A stretch of 64,000 nucleotides of DNA from Lenzites betulinus. Taxonomy: Eukaryota > Basidiomycota > Agaricomycetes > Polyporales > Polyporaceae. The stretch is from the NCBI GenBank assembly GCA_022264855.1, contig JABYQU010000003.1, forward strand, positions 434,001-498,000, written 5' to 3'. The notes beneath the pieces are model-generated. The model worked only from the letters and a program-made list of their open reading frames with translations, made no database searches and was not told where the DNA came from. Numbering within the stretch: position 1 is the stretch's first letter; each line of letters starts with the position of its first letter. This document shows positions 22,129 to 32,990 of the stretch, in pieces. A program made the position numbers and the translations under genes.

Positions 22129-23068
22129 TCAGCAGCCATAGACATTGCACGCGTTCGCGAAAGTCATATCAAGGGAATTCTGGGAGCCCGCCACGAATAT
22201 GGTCAGTACGTGACCATAATGCCGCAGAGATAACCTTCCAAAGTGAAAGAGACTCACAATGCTCTCCTGAGCTGTGTCTGCTTCAGTGGGAATAAGCCCA
22301 ATGAGCGCGTAGGCGAACGTCTGAATACAAGGTGAGCGTGAGCACGCAGAACTATGCGGTGATAGCTGGTGGGTTACTACTAACGTCGATAATAGACTCA
22401 AGGCCCCGGAGCGCGAAGGCAATGTCGGACCCGAAAGGAGGGAACTTCGCGATGATGCCCTAGTTGAATGGTGTTAGCGTGAGTATGGTCTTGAATAAGA
22501 TGCGGCGTACATGTTTTCCGATGAGGGTGTTGAGAAGAAGCCTGGAAGGCAGTGATGAGCATAAGGTCCTCATGATGAAAAGACAGAAGACAGAAAATAA
22601 AACGCACTGGTGAACCTGAACAAATCTGACTAGGGCGATTCTGACGTCTGTAGCGACGCTGGCTCCATAGGGCTCCGTCTGCAATGGAATTACATGCGTC
22701 AGCTTGCCATTCCGACTTCGCGCATTGAATCCACACTAGTGCAAGTGAGAACTTACGTTGCCGGTGAAGGTTTTGGCCAGCCTTGCACAATCGTCTGTAA
22801 TAGTAAGGAACTTCGGCGCAATTTTCTGTGAAAGTCAAGCCAAATGAATCAGTCATACGGCACCTACATAACTGGAAAGTTGGAAACTCACGGCAGCCTG
22901 GAAGCCAGCATTGATGGGAGTTATCGCAGCTACGATCGTCTGCAAGTTCTGGGACTGGGTAGTGAGGTCGTCAATACCCGCTATGACGGCAGTGGGATCC
23001 TGTGCGACGACACTGAGCGCGCCGAGTGCGACGGCGCCGATGAAAGAAAGCACGTTGAAGAACTTCAT
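22129..23068 (-). CDS. HsbA-like small secreted protein 3
   Basis: Third copy of the tandem family. Exons (minus) 22892-23068, 22757-22825, 22608-22678, 22511-22541, 22385-22459, 22258-22320 and 22129-22179 give 178 aa. Signal peptide MKFFNVLSFIGAVALGALSV is followed by DPTAVIAGIDDLTTQSQNLQ, again an HsbA-like opening helix, and IVAAITPINAGFQ. Exon sizes (177/69/71/31/75/63/51) parallel copy 2 (180/69/83/31/72/63/57), and every intron phase is the same. Two Cys occur near the C-terminus (NACNVYGC), which the other copies lack. The function at hydrophobic surfaces is inferred from the family. Confidence 0.68.
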
Positions 23069-24381
23069 GGCTGGATGCTGATAGAAAGCGAGGTCACGGC
23101 GTGAATGCGCGGGGTGTCGGTGATATTCGAGCAGAGTCGAATACCGTGCTTCTGTCCGGGTGAGCCTGTTTATATAGTCCGCGAACAGTCGCTGGCTACA
23201 CTCCTACCCTCTCGCCTGTGGACACGGCGCGGCCGGAGATAACTCCCCCCTAGTCCGTGGTTTGGCATTGAAAATGTGCGGGATGCGCGCCGAGGAACAG
23301 CACAACCAATTCGGGGCGAGGTTCTGCGACTCAGAAGCAAGACGCCGAACCTAGCTCGGTTCATAGCTACCATCAGGCTTCACTGGGTTCCACATGGTCT
23401 ACATGAGACACGAGCCCATTACGTCGGCGTTCAGAGGTCTGGACTCACGAGGGGGAGGCTGATTCACCAACGGTGTCAGCGTGACGTGTGGGCGTCATCC
23501 TACGCTGAAGATCGATATTCTTTTGAGGGGTTTGATGTTGTTGGTTTTGAGGTCGAAGCTGGGTAGTAGGCCGATATTGGCGAGAGTACTCGCGTCGGAT
23601 CGTAGAGTTGACATCATAGGCACCCCTTTTTTCAGCGTCGGGGTGACGAAGATAGTAGACATAGTAATTCAGTGTCCCCGATTGACACCGTGTTGTTCGA
23701 GTATCGAGAATGCAGTGTCTAGTTAAGTTCCATGGCGTATGAGTATAGTGACTCAATATGCAGATAGTACACGCTCACGGGATCTTCGTGGGGTCGCCAG
23801 TATCCGTATTTTGCTTACAATATATCTGAGGAAGGCAACACCGTAAGCCGGTCTCTTCCGCCTTCTCAGAACATGAATTCGTCGTGTATCACCACCTGAT
23901 CGCTTGGATCGCGCCGACCACGGAGAAGCATCTGAAGGTCCCCGCTGGTCGTACGCTAGGCGTTCTACCCCGTTGAATCCCTTTCCTTCGACGAACAAAG
24001 CGGGAATCTCAAACTACAATGCTGATAAATGGTCAGCCATTATTCGGAGACGAAGTTAGAACACACCTCGCGGCGACCTACCACCTGGCTCATAGGCATA
24101 CAAGCCTGCTCGGAGCTAAGCCCAGGACTTTGGGTGTGACGGTACGAGAAGCATAGACCCGTGGCGGCACCCCGCCACCCACATATATGGTGATAGTAAG
24201 AGCACTTCATCGTACAGTGAGCGCCGTCTCAGAAGTGTTCTTCGATCGATCATTGCTCGGTACTTCAGTTCGTACGTAGCACATGCGCCACGAAGCAATT
24301 GGTGAGGACGCGGATACAAAATTGACATCACTCGATCGGGAACGATACATGCATCATGCGTGGCCACGGGGCCCAGAAGAA
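23069..24381. other. Spacer between HsbA-like genes 3 and 4
   Basis: 1.3 kb with no recognised gene; holds the promoter of copy 3 and the 3' flank of copy 4. Confidence 0.4.
23169..23176 (-). promoter_or_regulatory. TATA element of HsbA-like gene 3
   Basis: TATATAAA on the minus strand about 100 bp upstream of the ATG. Confidence 0.5.
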
Positions 24382-25302
24382 TCAATGATACGCCTCGAGC
24401 GCACTCTCGACGGCGTCGTTTATGACCCGCTATGTGTATCGGTTAAATTTTTCGTAGTCAGTCATTTGTAAAACACTCTCTCAAGCAACGCCAGGTTTAA
24501 CACTCACAAAGAGGGCGTTTGCTTCCTTGGTGCGCGTCGGAATGAGGACCACGAGCGCTTCCTCGGCGTCCTAATGAGTTGATCGTGAGATACTGCTGCC
24601 TGCGGTAATTGACACGATAGACGGAGGGGAGCGCACTCACGAAGAAGGAATCCTGAAGGGCGCTGAGTGCCTTGGCGAATTGCGAGGTGTACACGAACTC
24701 CCGAACTAACGACTGCGAGACGGCCAGCATATCAGCAAGCTTCTGGTGAGTGGAAAAGGGTCGACGCACTCGTTCCTTGACGAGAGCTTGCAGCAGTGGC
24801 CTGCATCACGCCGGATCTGTCAGTAACTAAGATGGTGCTGAGTACGAGGGGTGGGGAGCGCTTCACTGTTGGTCGTTGATGAACAGCGAAACGGACTCGA
24901 GCACGTCCTTCGCCTGTTCGTCGCTGAACACCGTTCCATAGCGCTATGGAGTGCCTAGCGTCAGCTATGCAGTGAGAGCACGATTGAACGACTAACAGCC
25001 TGCTTGGTGAACTTCGTGGCCAAGCCCGCGATATCCTGCAGCGCGTCTACGATGAGCTTTCCGCCCGTAACGATGTTAGCGTGGTTGACACTCGTTATCC
25101 ACAGTCTGCATCAGCTTACGGGGGCTTTGGTAATGAAATCGGCCGCATTCAGGCCCGTCATCTCGGATTGTATGTCGGTGGACAGCGCGATCCCCTGCGA
25201 TAAATCGTCAAGAGCCTCCTCGAATAACGTGGAGTAGGCCGCGACGCCTGTGGCACTGAAAAGGGTCAGGGCGGAGAGGGAGAGGATAGCAGAAAGCTTC
25301 AT
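24382..25302 (-). CDS. HsbA-like small secreted protein 4
   Basis: Fourth and most diverged copy. Exons (minus) 25120-25302, 24997-25056, 24867-24943, 24770-24800, 24641-24742, 24508-24570 and 24382-24429 give 187 aa. Signal peptide MKLSAILSLSALTLFSATGV. The 31-nt exon 4 and 63-nt exon 6, as well as the intron phases, are as in the other copies. The C-terminus (AVESALEAYH) resembles the usual HsbA ending, in which a helix with Ala pairs closes in AxAAY. No Cys in the mature part. This copy gives the best support for the HsbA assignment of the whole set. Its upstream region lacks the TATA motif seen in copies 1-3. Confidence 0.7.
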
Positions 25303-25866
25303 AATGGGCGACTGCGACGGGGGAATGCGGCTCTGAGCAGGGGCAGATACGCAAGCTGGAACAAAGGAGGTTGTCTGGGCGGCTGATCGAGCTTATGAAG
25401 GGAGCGGGTGGTGTACTTGACGCCTGGAGGTCAGCCAGAGAGAGTCTCAACCTTCGTTCTTAGACGACGCTGACTGCAGCTCATTCAGTGATACTGTTGA
25501 TACTAAGAAAACATGCTACTCACCTGGGTGCTTCGTCCCGAACACGAGGCCTTCTTTCGGGGCGCTGCATGAGCTTCTGCAGTTGCTCAGCAAACGAGAG
25601 GGACAGATGACTCCGTCCAGTCGGAACAGCAAGGGCACGCTGCAACAAATGACCCAAAAGACCTGCCTTTCCAGCAGGGAGCGAAGCGATTACCAGGAAG
25701 TTGCCGAGCGCTACGAAGCCTAACGCTCGCCAAGGTACCATCACTACCACAACGAGTGGACACACAACCGCACGCCGCACGACGTGTCGGCACACAGAAT
25801 GGAAGCTCTCCCAGGGTCCTCTGAATAGCGATACACCATCTATAGTACACCAAGAAGTCACGCACC
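25303..25866. other. Intergenic region, HsbA-like gene 4 promoter / ABC transporter 3' flank
   Basis: About 560 bp between two minus-strand genes. Open frames extend into it from the transporter region but have no start or domain of their own. Confidence 0.4.
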
Positions 25867-28800
25867 CTACCGCCGCTCGCGGACCTTGAGCCAGACCACA
25901 AAGACCACGCCTACGGCGAAGCCCGCGATGTACGCGAATAGCACCAGCACGTCCCTGTAGTAGTTGTTTTTCCCAAACCCAAACAGCTGCGCCACACCGC
26001 CGCATCAGCGCCCGCCTAAGGGAGTAGAAGGAAAAGAGGCGCGCACCGTCTGCATGATGAGCGCGGCGGAGACGTTCACGGGCACACCCTCGAGCGTGTC
26101 GACGATCATGAGCCCCGAGCCGACCTCGTTCACCGAGAGCGCTTCGAGTGTGTACTTGAGTGGGCAGAGCCACTGCAGCCAGCGTAGCACCGGGGGGATG
26201 TCGTCCAGGTGCACGAAGAAGCCTGCGTATGTCATCTGGTACAGCGCTGTCAGCGCGGAGAGCAGGATCGCGATGCCGCCGTTGCGGAAGAGGCAGGCTA
26301 GGAGGAAGTTCTATGTGGAGCGTTCAGCGTTATGTAGAAGAATGCTGGTATGGGACACGTACGAAGAGGGTCATCGCTAGTGTGTATAGCACGAGGATGA
26401 ACAGGAATTTAAAGTAGTGGGCGGCATCCTGGGCAAGGCCCGCCATCCAGTACGTGCTAAGAGACGGTCAAGAGTTGTTTCAAGCTGATAGATGATTTCA
26501 AGACGTACATGGTTGCCACGATGATAGTGGGGATGATCCGGAGCGGGAGGACATCGAATGCGAAGCGGGAGAGCAGCCATGCAGTCGGACTATTCAACAG
26601 TGTGAGATAGTTCGCCACTTCATTCCGGTAGAGACTCACCTGTAGTAGGATGCCGATCGTTCACGAAGGAAGAGGGGTCTAATTTCTACAACGTTGTACA
26701 GAGCACTGAGAGCAGAGAATGCAATGAGAGCACCCTGAGACGTGCGCATGCGCGTGTGAGAAGAGTACGTGGCTGCTGTGAAGTTCACACTCACGAGGAA
26801 GAAGAGACATCCCACACGCGACTGGAACCCGGCAATGGTGATGCCCGTGTGGAAATATAGCCCACCTGCATTTAAACATGATCAGAGGTGCCCGCACGTA
26901 CTAGCTGTAGGATACTGACCGCAGAAGACGCCTAGCACGCAGGCGATAGCAATGTGCGCGAAGAACAACGTCTTGTCGCGCCTCAAGATCTTCCACTCGC
27001 GGCCAGACAGAACCTCTAACTGGGTGAGGAACGTCGCCTGATAATGAGAGCCTTGTAGCCAGGACTTCTTGCCCTCCGGTACGACCTCCTTGTTCTCCAA
27101 GTCGATGCCGCTTCCTGCGGCGCCTTTTTCCACCTCGTCGGTAGACGATCCTGGAGGGCCACTGTGGAGACCTGTCTTCGAACCACTGGATAAGTCGAAC
27201 AACCCAACAGGCGGCTCGCTCGCGATCTCCAGAAGGTAGTCCGCAACGTTGTACCCCTGACTGTACGGTATGCCTTGGGCGGTGAAGTGTTCCGCGGGCG
27301 CGAAGCCACCAGGGCCGGAGTAGAGGGCACGGCCGTGTGCGAGCACCAGGATCTGGTCGAACGAGTGGTAGAGGTGGGAGCTATCCACGACGATGTTTCA
27401 GCACGCAGCTTGTATGAACACAAAGTTTGACATACCTAGGCTGATGGATGGAAGCAATAACGGCTGTCGGGTTGTCTGGGTCGTGAGCAAGCGCGTGTAG
27501 GACGTTCGCAACCTTCTTCGCCGAGACAGAGTCTAGCCCAGAAGTCGGTTCATCGAGCAGCAGCACATCCGGTTTCGACACTAGCTCCAAGCCGATGGTA
27601 ACGCGGCGCATCTCTCCACCGCTGATACCGCGCTTCTCCCCGTCGCCGATCCTGACATCCCGTACATGCGAGATACCAAGACGCTCCATGATATCGTCCA
27701 CACGCGCATTCTTCTCCGCGTCCGTCACGCCCTCAGGGAGGCGCAACCGCGCCGCAAACAGCAGTGCCTCGCGGACGGTGAGCATCGGCGGCAGCACGTC
27801 CTGTTGGGGCACAAAGCCAACGCGGGGCTTGCGGCTGCCCGTCCCCGGGAACGAGACGCCGCCTGTGACCCGCCCCGACTTGTGTTTCTGCGCGAGGATC
27901 TCGATGAGCGTGGTCTTGCCTGCACCGCTGGGGCCGAGGATAGCCATGACTTCTCCGGGGGTAACGTGGCCGCTGACGTTGTCGAGGACTGCCTTCTGTG
28001 TCTCGGTGTCCTTCGTCGCGCGCCGGTGAAGCCAGGACGCGCCGTCGACTTGTGGTACAAGGTAGCTTACGTCCGACCAGGCGATGGCGACTCCTCCTGA
28101 GCGGTCGAGCGCGCCGACGCCCTGTTTCCGCGCGCGGCGCTGACCAGCCATGCCGAGCAAGAGCAGGAGTACGGCCAGTCCAAGGAGGCCGCCGACGACC
28201 GCGAGACCTGCGATCACGCCGCCGCTTAGCGAAGAGCCCCCGTCATCTGTCCCATCCATCGTAAAGTTCCCCGAGAGCGTGTTCAGGGTGCTCTGGGCGA
28301 TACACTCGCCGAAGGTACAGCCACTGAGTGAGAGCCCTGCGGAGCCGAACACCTGGTCGATGACATCCTGGCTGAACGCGCAGGCCGCGGTGTTGTTGTC
28401 CGGGGAAGGCGCACCACAAGATATACCCAGCCGTCCGTTGAGGCCGTTGATGATCATGGAGAGGTCAGCGGCTCGTACGGCGCCGCAGAAGTTGGTCCCG
28501 GATCTACAGGTGCACGCGAGATTTTGGCAGTTCCAACTGGAGCCGCCGTCATCGGTGTCAAGGTCTTGTTCGCAGGAGTCAGCAGTGCAGTAGAACTGCT
28601 CGACTCCCCTATAGAAGAGTTGAGCATAGACGGAACCGCTCGGTCCGAAGCCAGTGACATTCGGCAAGGGGGTGAAGGAAGAGTTCAAAGTCCGGCTGAT
28701 GGTCAACGTGGAGGGCCCGGGGTAAATTACTTGCAGTGTCGGATTCTGGAGAAGACATTCAGCGAACGTGTTCTTCATGGAGTGCGAAACAGCAGGCGTA

Positions 28801-29336
28801 TAGATGAGGTACTAGTTTCGAAACTCCATTGTGTCTCACACCGGGGATGGAGGAATGCCAGGGTGTCGTCAGCGTGTGATCCCCATATGCATGCACGCTG
28901 CTTGGGCCTCACAGGTGGACATAGCGCGGAGCCCATCGCCGTGCACAAGAGCCAGAAGACTGTGTTCTGCACTCACCTGCACGGAGCAGCTCATTTGCCC
29001 GGCGGCATACACCCTCAGCGTCGTGCTGCATACCAGCGTATTGTTCTTGCCGCTGCTGAGGCCCGAGAGATCACCGGACGTCCCCTGAACGCTCGCGAAG
29101 CCAGTTTGGCAAGCCTGTGCGGTCTGGCAAACATTGCAGCCCGTTCCCGTCCAGCCGTCTTCACAAGCGCAAGAGGTGAGGTTCGCGAAAGGTGTCCCGC
29201 TCGCGAGCGCGCGGCTAGAGCCCTGGAAGAGAGTGCCGCCGCAACCGGGTTGTGAGCATGTCGAGCCGCCGAAGCCAGGAGGACAAGCGCAAGCGGTGCC
29301 GTTCGGTGTCCCGTAGTTTTCACAGCTGGAGCTCAT
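25867..29336 (-). CDS. ABCG-subfamily transporter with EGF-like ectodomain, Adp1-like
   Basis: Half-size ABC transporter of the ABCG/White type resembling yeast Adp1; substrate unknown. Exons (minus) 28977-29336, 27436-28745, 26920-27380, 26795-26865, 26640-26734, 26509-26589, 26363-26456, 26047-26310 and 25867-25986 give 951 aa with the chosen start. The N-terminal part is Cys-rich and EGF-like (CACPPGFGGSTC, CACEDGWTGTGC), then a membrane segment (GGVIAGLAVVGGLLGLAVLL). The nucleotide-binding domain has Walker A GPSGAGKTTL, the signature ISGGEMRR and Walker B VLLLDEPTSGLD. C-terminal membrane segments include TYWMAGLAQDAAHYFKFLF and GFFVHLDDIPPVLRWLQW. The ATG at 29336 leaves no signal peptide, which this topology needs. 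A CAG acceptor just before the ATG suggests an upstream exon I could not identify. Confidence 0.88.
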
Positions 29337-29784
29337 CGCTGCAGCCTGGAGAGTGCAGACAGGAACGCGAGGAGGTCGTGGGGTGACAGCAGAGGGGAGA
29401 TGGCATTTATGAGGCGACGGCGTGGGCAGATTCCCAGCGAAACTCCAGGACCGTGACGTCCAACTCTGACCAGCGTCGGTCCGAAAGCCTAATTAGGCTT
29501 GGGCGCCCCGCCATCCCGCCTCTTCGGTCCCGCAAGTACTCGTGCCTCGCTCGTCCACGTTCTCTCACCGCCAGTACTGCATTTCCTCTGGCATCTGTCT
29601 TTGCTTCTCTGTTCGACAGATGCTATACCACTACTGAGTGGTCGTTTCTTGCAGACACACAGACGCGACCATCGGAACTACGAAATCGCACGTAGCCACT
29701 TGCAGCCGCACTACTTCCTCCGTTCATACATACACGTACAACATTGTTCGCACGACGTGCACTCCGTTGCAATTCGTATAGCAC
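29337..29784. other. Intergenic region upstream of the ABC transporter
   Basis: About 450 bp. It should carry the transporter promoter and perhaps a missing signal-peptide exon. No other feature was recognised. Confidence 0.4.
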
Positions 29785-31005
29785 TCATGCTTCGCCCGCG
29801 TGCTGTTCGATGGTTCGCCACTTCCAAAATGCCTCCGCGGGGTTGACCAGCGCGTTTGCGTTGTCCGTCGTGAAGTCCGCCTTGCCTTCGCCAACGGACA
29901 CGCTGCGTGCCATGCATATGGTCAGTTCGCCGCCTTCCCATCACCGTCTAACCGCGCGACTCACTGCAAGTAGTCCAGAAAGTTCTTGCCTGGGTCTTGG
30001 CGAATGCGCTCTTTGAGCTGCGTTAGGTCCTCGCTCTTGATCTCGCCCTTCGGCACGCCCTTCACGCGCGACACGATGTCGCGGATGTTCTCATAGCTCG
30101 CCGTCGATCCTGCCACTCGGAGCTCGTCCGGCACCTTTTCAGCCGTAGTGGGGTCGAGCGCGAGGGCCGACACGCGGGCGATGCTGCGTCCAATATCCGC
30201 CTTCGACGTTGCGGTGATCCTCTGGGTCGGAGAGCCGAAGCAAGTATACGTGTTCTTCGCGACGTTGATTCCCACTGCAAATTTCACAGGTCAGCTTTTA
30301 GGCTCGCGGCCCCCTTTGCGACATCACGATGACATACGGAGGGGCTACCGATGGCCGGCGGGTCAGTCCTTGAACATGTCAATCTATCAGGACACTCACC
30401 GAGAAGATGAGCTCGAGAAAGACGCTGCTGAAGAGCGCGATCACTTTCTTCCCCTTGAGCAGCTCGCGCGCCTCAACAGCCACTTTCTTCCTCCGGATCC
30501 ACTCGGGATGCTCGTACCCCGGGAAGTCGTCGAAGCGATAATCACTGCCGGCCGGACGTCAGAACAAGCTCACAACGCACCTGAATAGCCTTACACGCCG
30601 AACTCGCTGAGAAAGTACACCTTGACGTTGTTCCGCGCCGCAGCATCGACGACGCCCTGCTGCAACCCCGCGGACGCCATCGGCGGCAGCGAGTTCACCA
30701 CTACATCGACCCCAGCGAACGCGCCGTCGAGCGAGCCCGGCAAGTCTGACTCATCGAGTTTATGCAGCGAGGCCCCCTTTGCCGAGAGCTCCTGGGCCGC
30801 GGCGGAAGAGGGGTTGCGGGTGAGCACGCGCACGTCGTGGAAGCTCCCCTTGAACTCCGTCAAGAACGCGTTGCTGATGTGGTGCCCTGGGGAAAACAGT
30901 GCGGGTATGAGTAGACGGCCTTCTCATAATGCGACCATGAGCTTGCTGCTGACCCAGTCCGCCGGTGCCCCCTACGATTACGACGCTGTGGGAGACGGAA
31001 GCCAT
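29785..31005 (-). CDS. NmrA-like NAD(P)-binding protein, copy 1
   Basis: Rossmann-fold protein of the NmrA/isoflavone-reductase-like family; such proteins act as redox sensors or small-molecule reductases. Exons (minus) 30954-31005, 30595-30886, 30400-30544, 30338-30344 (7 nt), 29965-30274 and 29785-29902 give 307 aa. The nucleotide-binding loop is VVIVGGTGGLG near the N-terminus; then VRVLTRN, GVDVVVNSLPPM, YFLSEFGVDYRFDDFPGYEH and GSPTQRITATSKADIGR. The C-terminus ends with the family's VNPAEAFWKWRTIE. The 7-nt micro-exon CCCCTCC, flanked by TAG and GTATGT, is inferred. Without it the next exon shifts out of frame; with it the join reads SPLLGIN, like the GPFLGFD typical of the family. Cytosolic. 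Confidence 0.85.
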
Positions 31006-31452
31006 GTGTTGGTTCTTAGGGAGGAGGTTTCAGGGTGCGTTCGTGTGGCGATCGTGTAACCAAGTCCCAGCATTCGCCCAGTCGGGGGTATTTTATATGC
31101 TCGCAAACTGAACCATGCTGCGTGCGGCGAGTCACCCTCGGTGCCGTGCGAGAGGGGCTAGGTACCCGTCCAGCAGGTGATGGCAGTTGAATGCGATCTA
31201 GCATATGTAATTGCTACCAGTGATCGTGAGTAGTAAGCAAACGACTCTGCCCGTGGTTGGGTTGTGGGTCCCTCGCCGCAGCTTAGCGCGGGACCGAAAC
31301 CACTGAAACGGCTATGCTTGATCACTTGCGACATTCATTGAACAATGATGGGACGCGCGCTGTACTGCGGGGCCGAAAGTGGGAGTCAGGCTTTTGTTTA
31401 GCTTCGTGCATGCACTTGGCAGGGACGAGACCAAAGCACACGTTCCTTTTAG
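31006..31452. other. Intergenic region upstream of NmrA-like copy 1
   Basis: About 450 bp between the tandem paralogs. No additional feature was seen. Confidence 0.4.
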
Positions 31453-32674
31453 TCAGTGTAGTATACTGCGTACATGGGCTTCTGCGATCTTCCACTGCGA
31501 GGAGGCCTCTGTGGTAAAAAGCAACGCGTTCGCGTTGTCGCCGGAGAAGTCCACCTCCCCCTCCCCCATGAGCACCCTGCTCAGACAGATCAGCCCCTTG
31601 CCCGCGGCCGAAAGACTACGACTGGACTCTCGCACCTGATGTAATCCACGACATGGGAGCCTGGGGCCTGGCGCAGCCTCTCTTTGTGTTCTTCCAGATC
31701 TTCGCTGCGAATTTCTGCTTTCTGCGAGCCCTTGATCTCGGCGACGAGGTCGCGCATCTCCTCATAGCCAACTGTCTGCCCGGCTATGCGGAGCTCGTCC
31801 GGCACAGTCCCCGACGTGCTCGGCTCCAGAGCGAGCATGGACAGCTTCACAAGAGCCGCCGCTACGATGGGCATCGAGCAGAACGTCACTCTCTGAGCGG
31901 GTGACCCGAAGCAGCTGAAAGCGTCGTTATGAGCGTCGAAGCCCACTTGGAAGGTACTGTGAGCATGCAATCCTTCGGCGATATCTCTTTACTCACAAGC
32001 TGGCTATGGCTTGATGTCAATACGTTGGTTACGGGGTTAACAAAATGGAGAGAGGAACATACCCCGAACGTCAATTCAATGAGCAGCCCTGTGTAGAGCG
32101 CGATGACTTTGGTTGGAGTGCCTCGCGCCGTCTCCCGCGCATGTGCAGCGAGCTCCCGCTTGACGTCCCAGTCGGGGTGGTCGTATCCCGGGAAGTCGTT
32201 TTTCCTATGGTCTCTGCTTAATAGTGAGCCAGACGAGAGGCATACTATACCAGTGCGGCCACGTACACTCCGAACTCGCTCAGGAAGTACACCTTGACGC
32301 CACTTCTAACGGCGACCTCCGCAATCTGCTTCTTCACGGCCTTGGGCGTAGAGAGGTTGAGCACGTTGATCACGACGTCGACTCCCGCGAACGCGTCTTC
32401 GAGAGAGCGCTCGACGTTCTCCAGGTCGAGTGTTTTGAGCACCGCGCCATCTTGCGCGAGTTGCCGCGCTCTGATTGTGGACGCGTCCCGTGTGAGGACT
32501 TTAACGACCGGGAACGAGGCGTGGGCCTGATGTATGAAGAATTTGGTGACCTCGTATCCTGTGAACGCGGACAGCTCGTGGTTCAGATCACGTCCACAGC
32601 TCGCTGAGAAACCATGACTTACCCAAACGGCCTGTTCCACCTACGATGGCTACGCTGTAACTTCCTGGCGCCAT
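31453..32674 (-). CDS. NmrA-like NAD(P)-binding protein, copy 2
   Basis: Tandem paralog of copy 1. Exons (minus) 32623-32674, 32267-32558, 32063-32204, 31997-32003 (7 nt), 31636-31945 and 31453-31579 give 309 aa. Exons 1, 2 and 5 have exactly the same lengths as in copy 1 (52, 292, 310), so the pair arose by duplication of the whole gene. Motifs: VAIVGGTGRLG, VKVLTRD, GVDVVINVLNL, YFLSEFGVKNDFPGYDHPDW, VIALYTGLLIEL and GSPAQRVTF. The inferred micro-exon CCAGCTT sits between TAG and GTGAGT. It joins as GPALGFD, close to the family motif, and is needed for the frame. The C-terminal exon is more diverged than in copy 1 (no WKW). Substrate or partner unknown. Confidence 0.85.
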
Positions 32675-32990
32675 GACTTGTCGCGGGCAACGGTAAGCAC
32701 TACGAGGTCGACAAGCGAGAGGCTGCGAGTGAGTACGTTTTGTAATCGGTTGCGTCAGTTACTCGGCGTGCCGGAGGCTTTAGAACGCTTTCAATTGTAC
32801 GGCCGAGAGACCCGTGATGGTCTGCCCCACCTGTATACGGAAGGGACCAGATCCCAACCTTACCTCACATTTATTCTGGTGGCACTTAATGCCGGTATGC
32901 ATGTCGAGCGCCTTTCACGCATCACTCCATAGTCGCTAGTGAAGCTCAGCGTGGAAAGCATGTCAAATAATTAAGCAAGATACACGGGCC
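32675..32990. other. Intergenic region between NmrA-like copy 2 and wbp1
   Basis: About 315 bp; promoter of copy 2 and 3' flank of wbp1. Nothing else was recognised. Confidence 0.4.

Noticed and set aside
16461..23880. 16-bp identity (GAACATGAATTCGTCG near 16461 and 23866)
   Set aside because: A match of this length is near chance level for a window this size and nothing extends it.
24060..24190. GC-rich block resembling a structured RNA such as 5S rRNA
   Set aside because: Does not fit conserved 5S positions or any tRNA fold.
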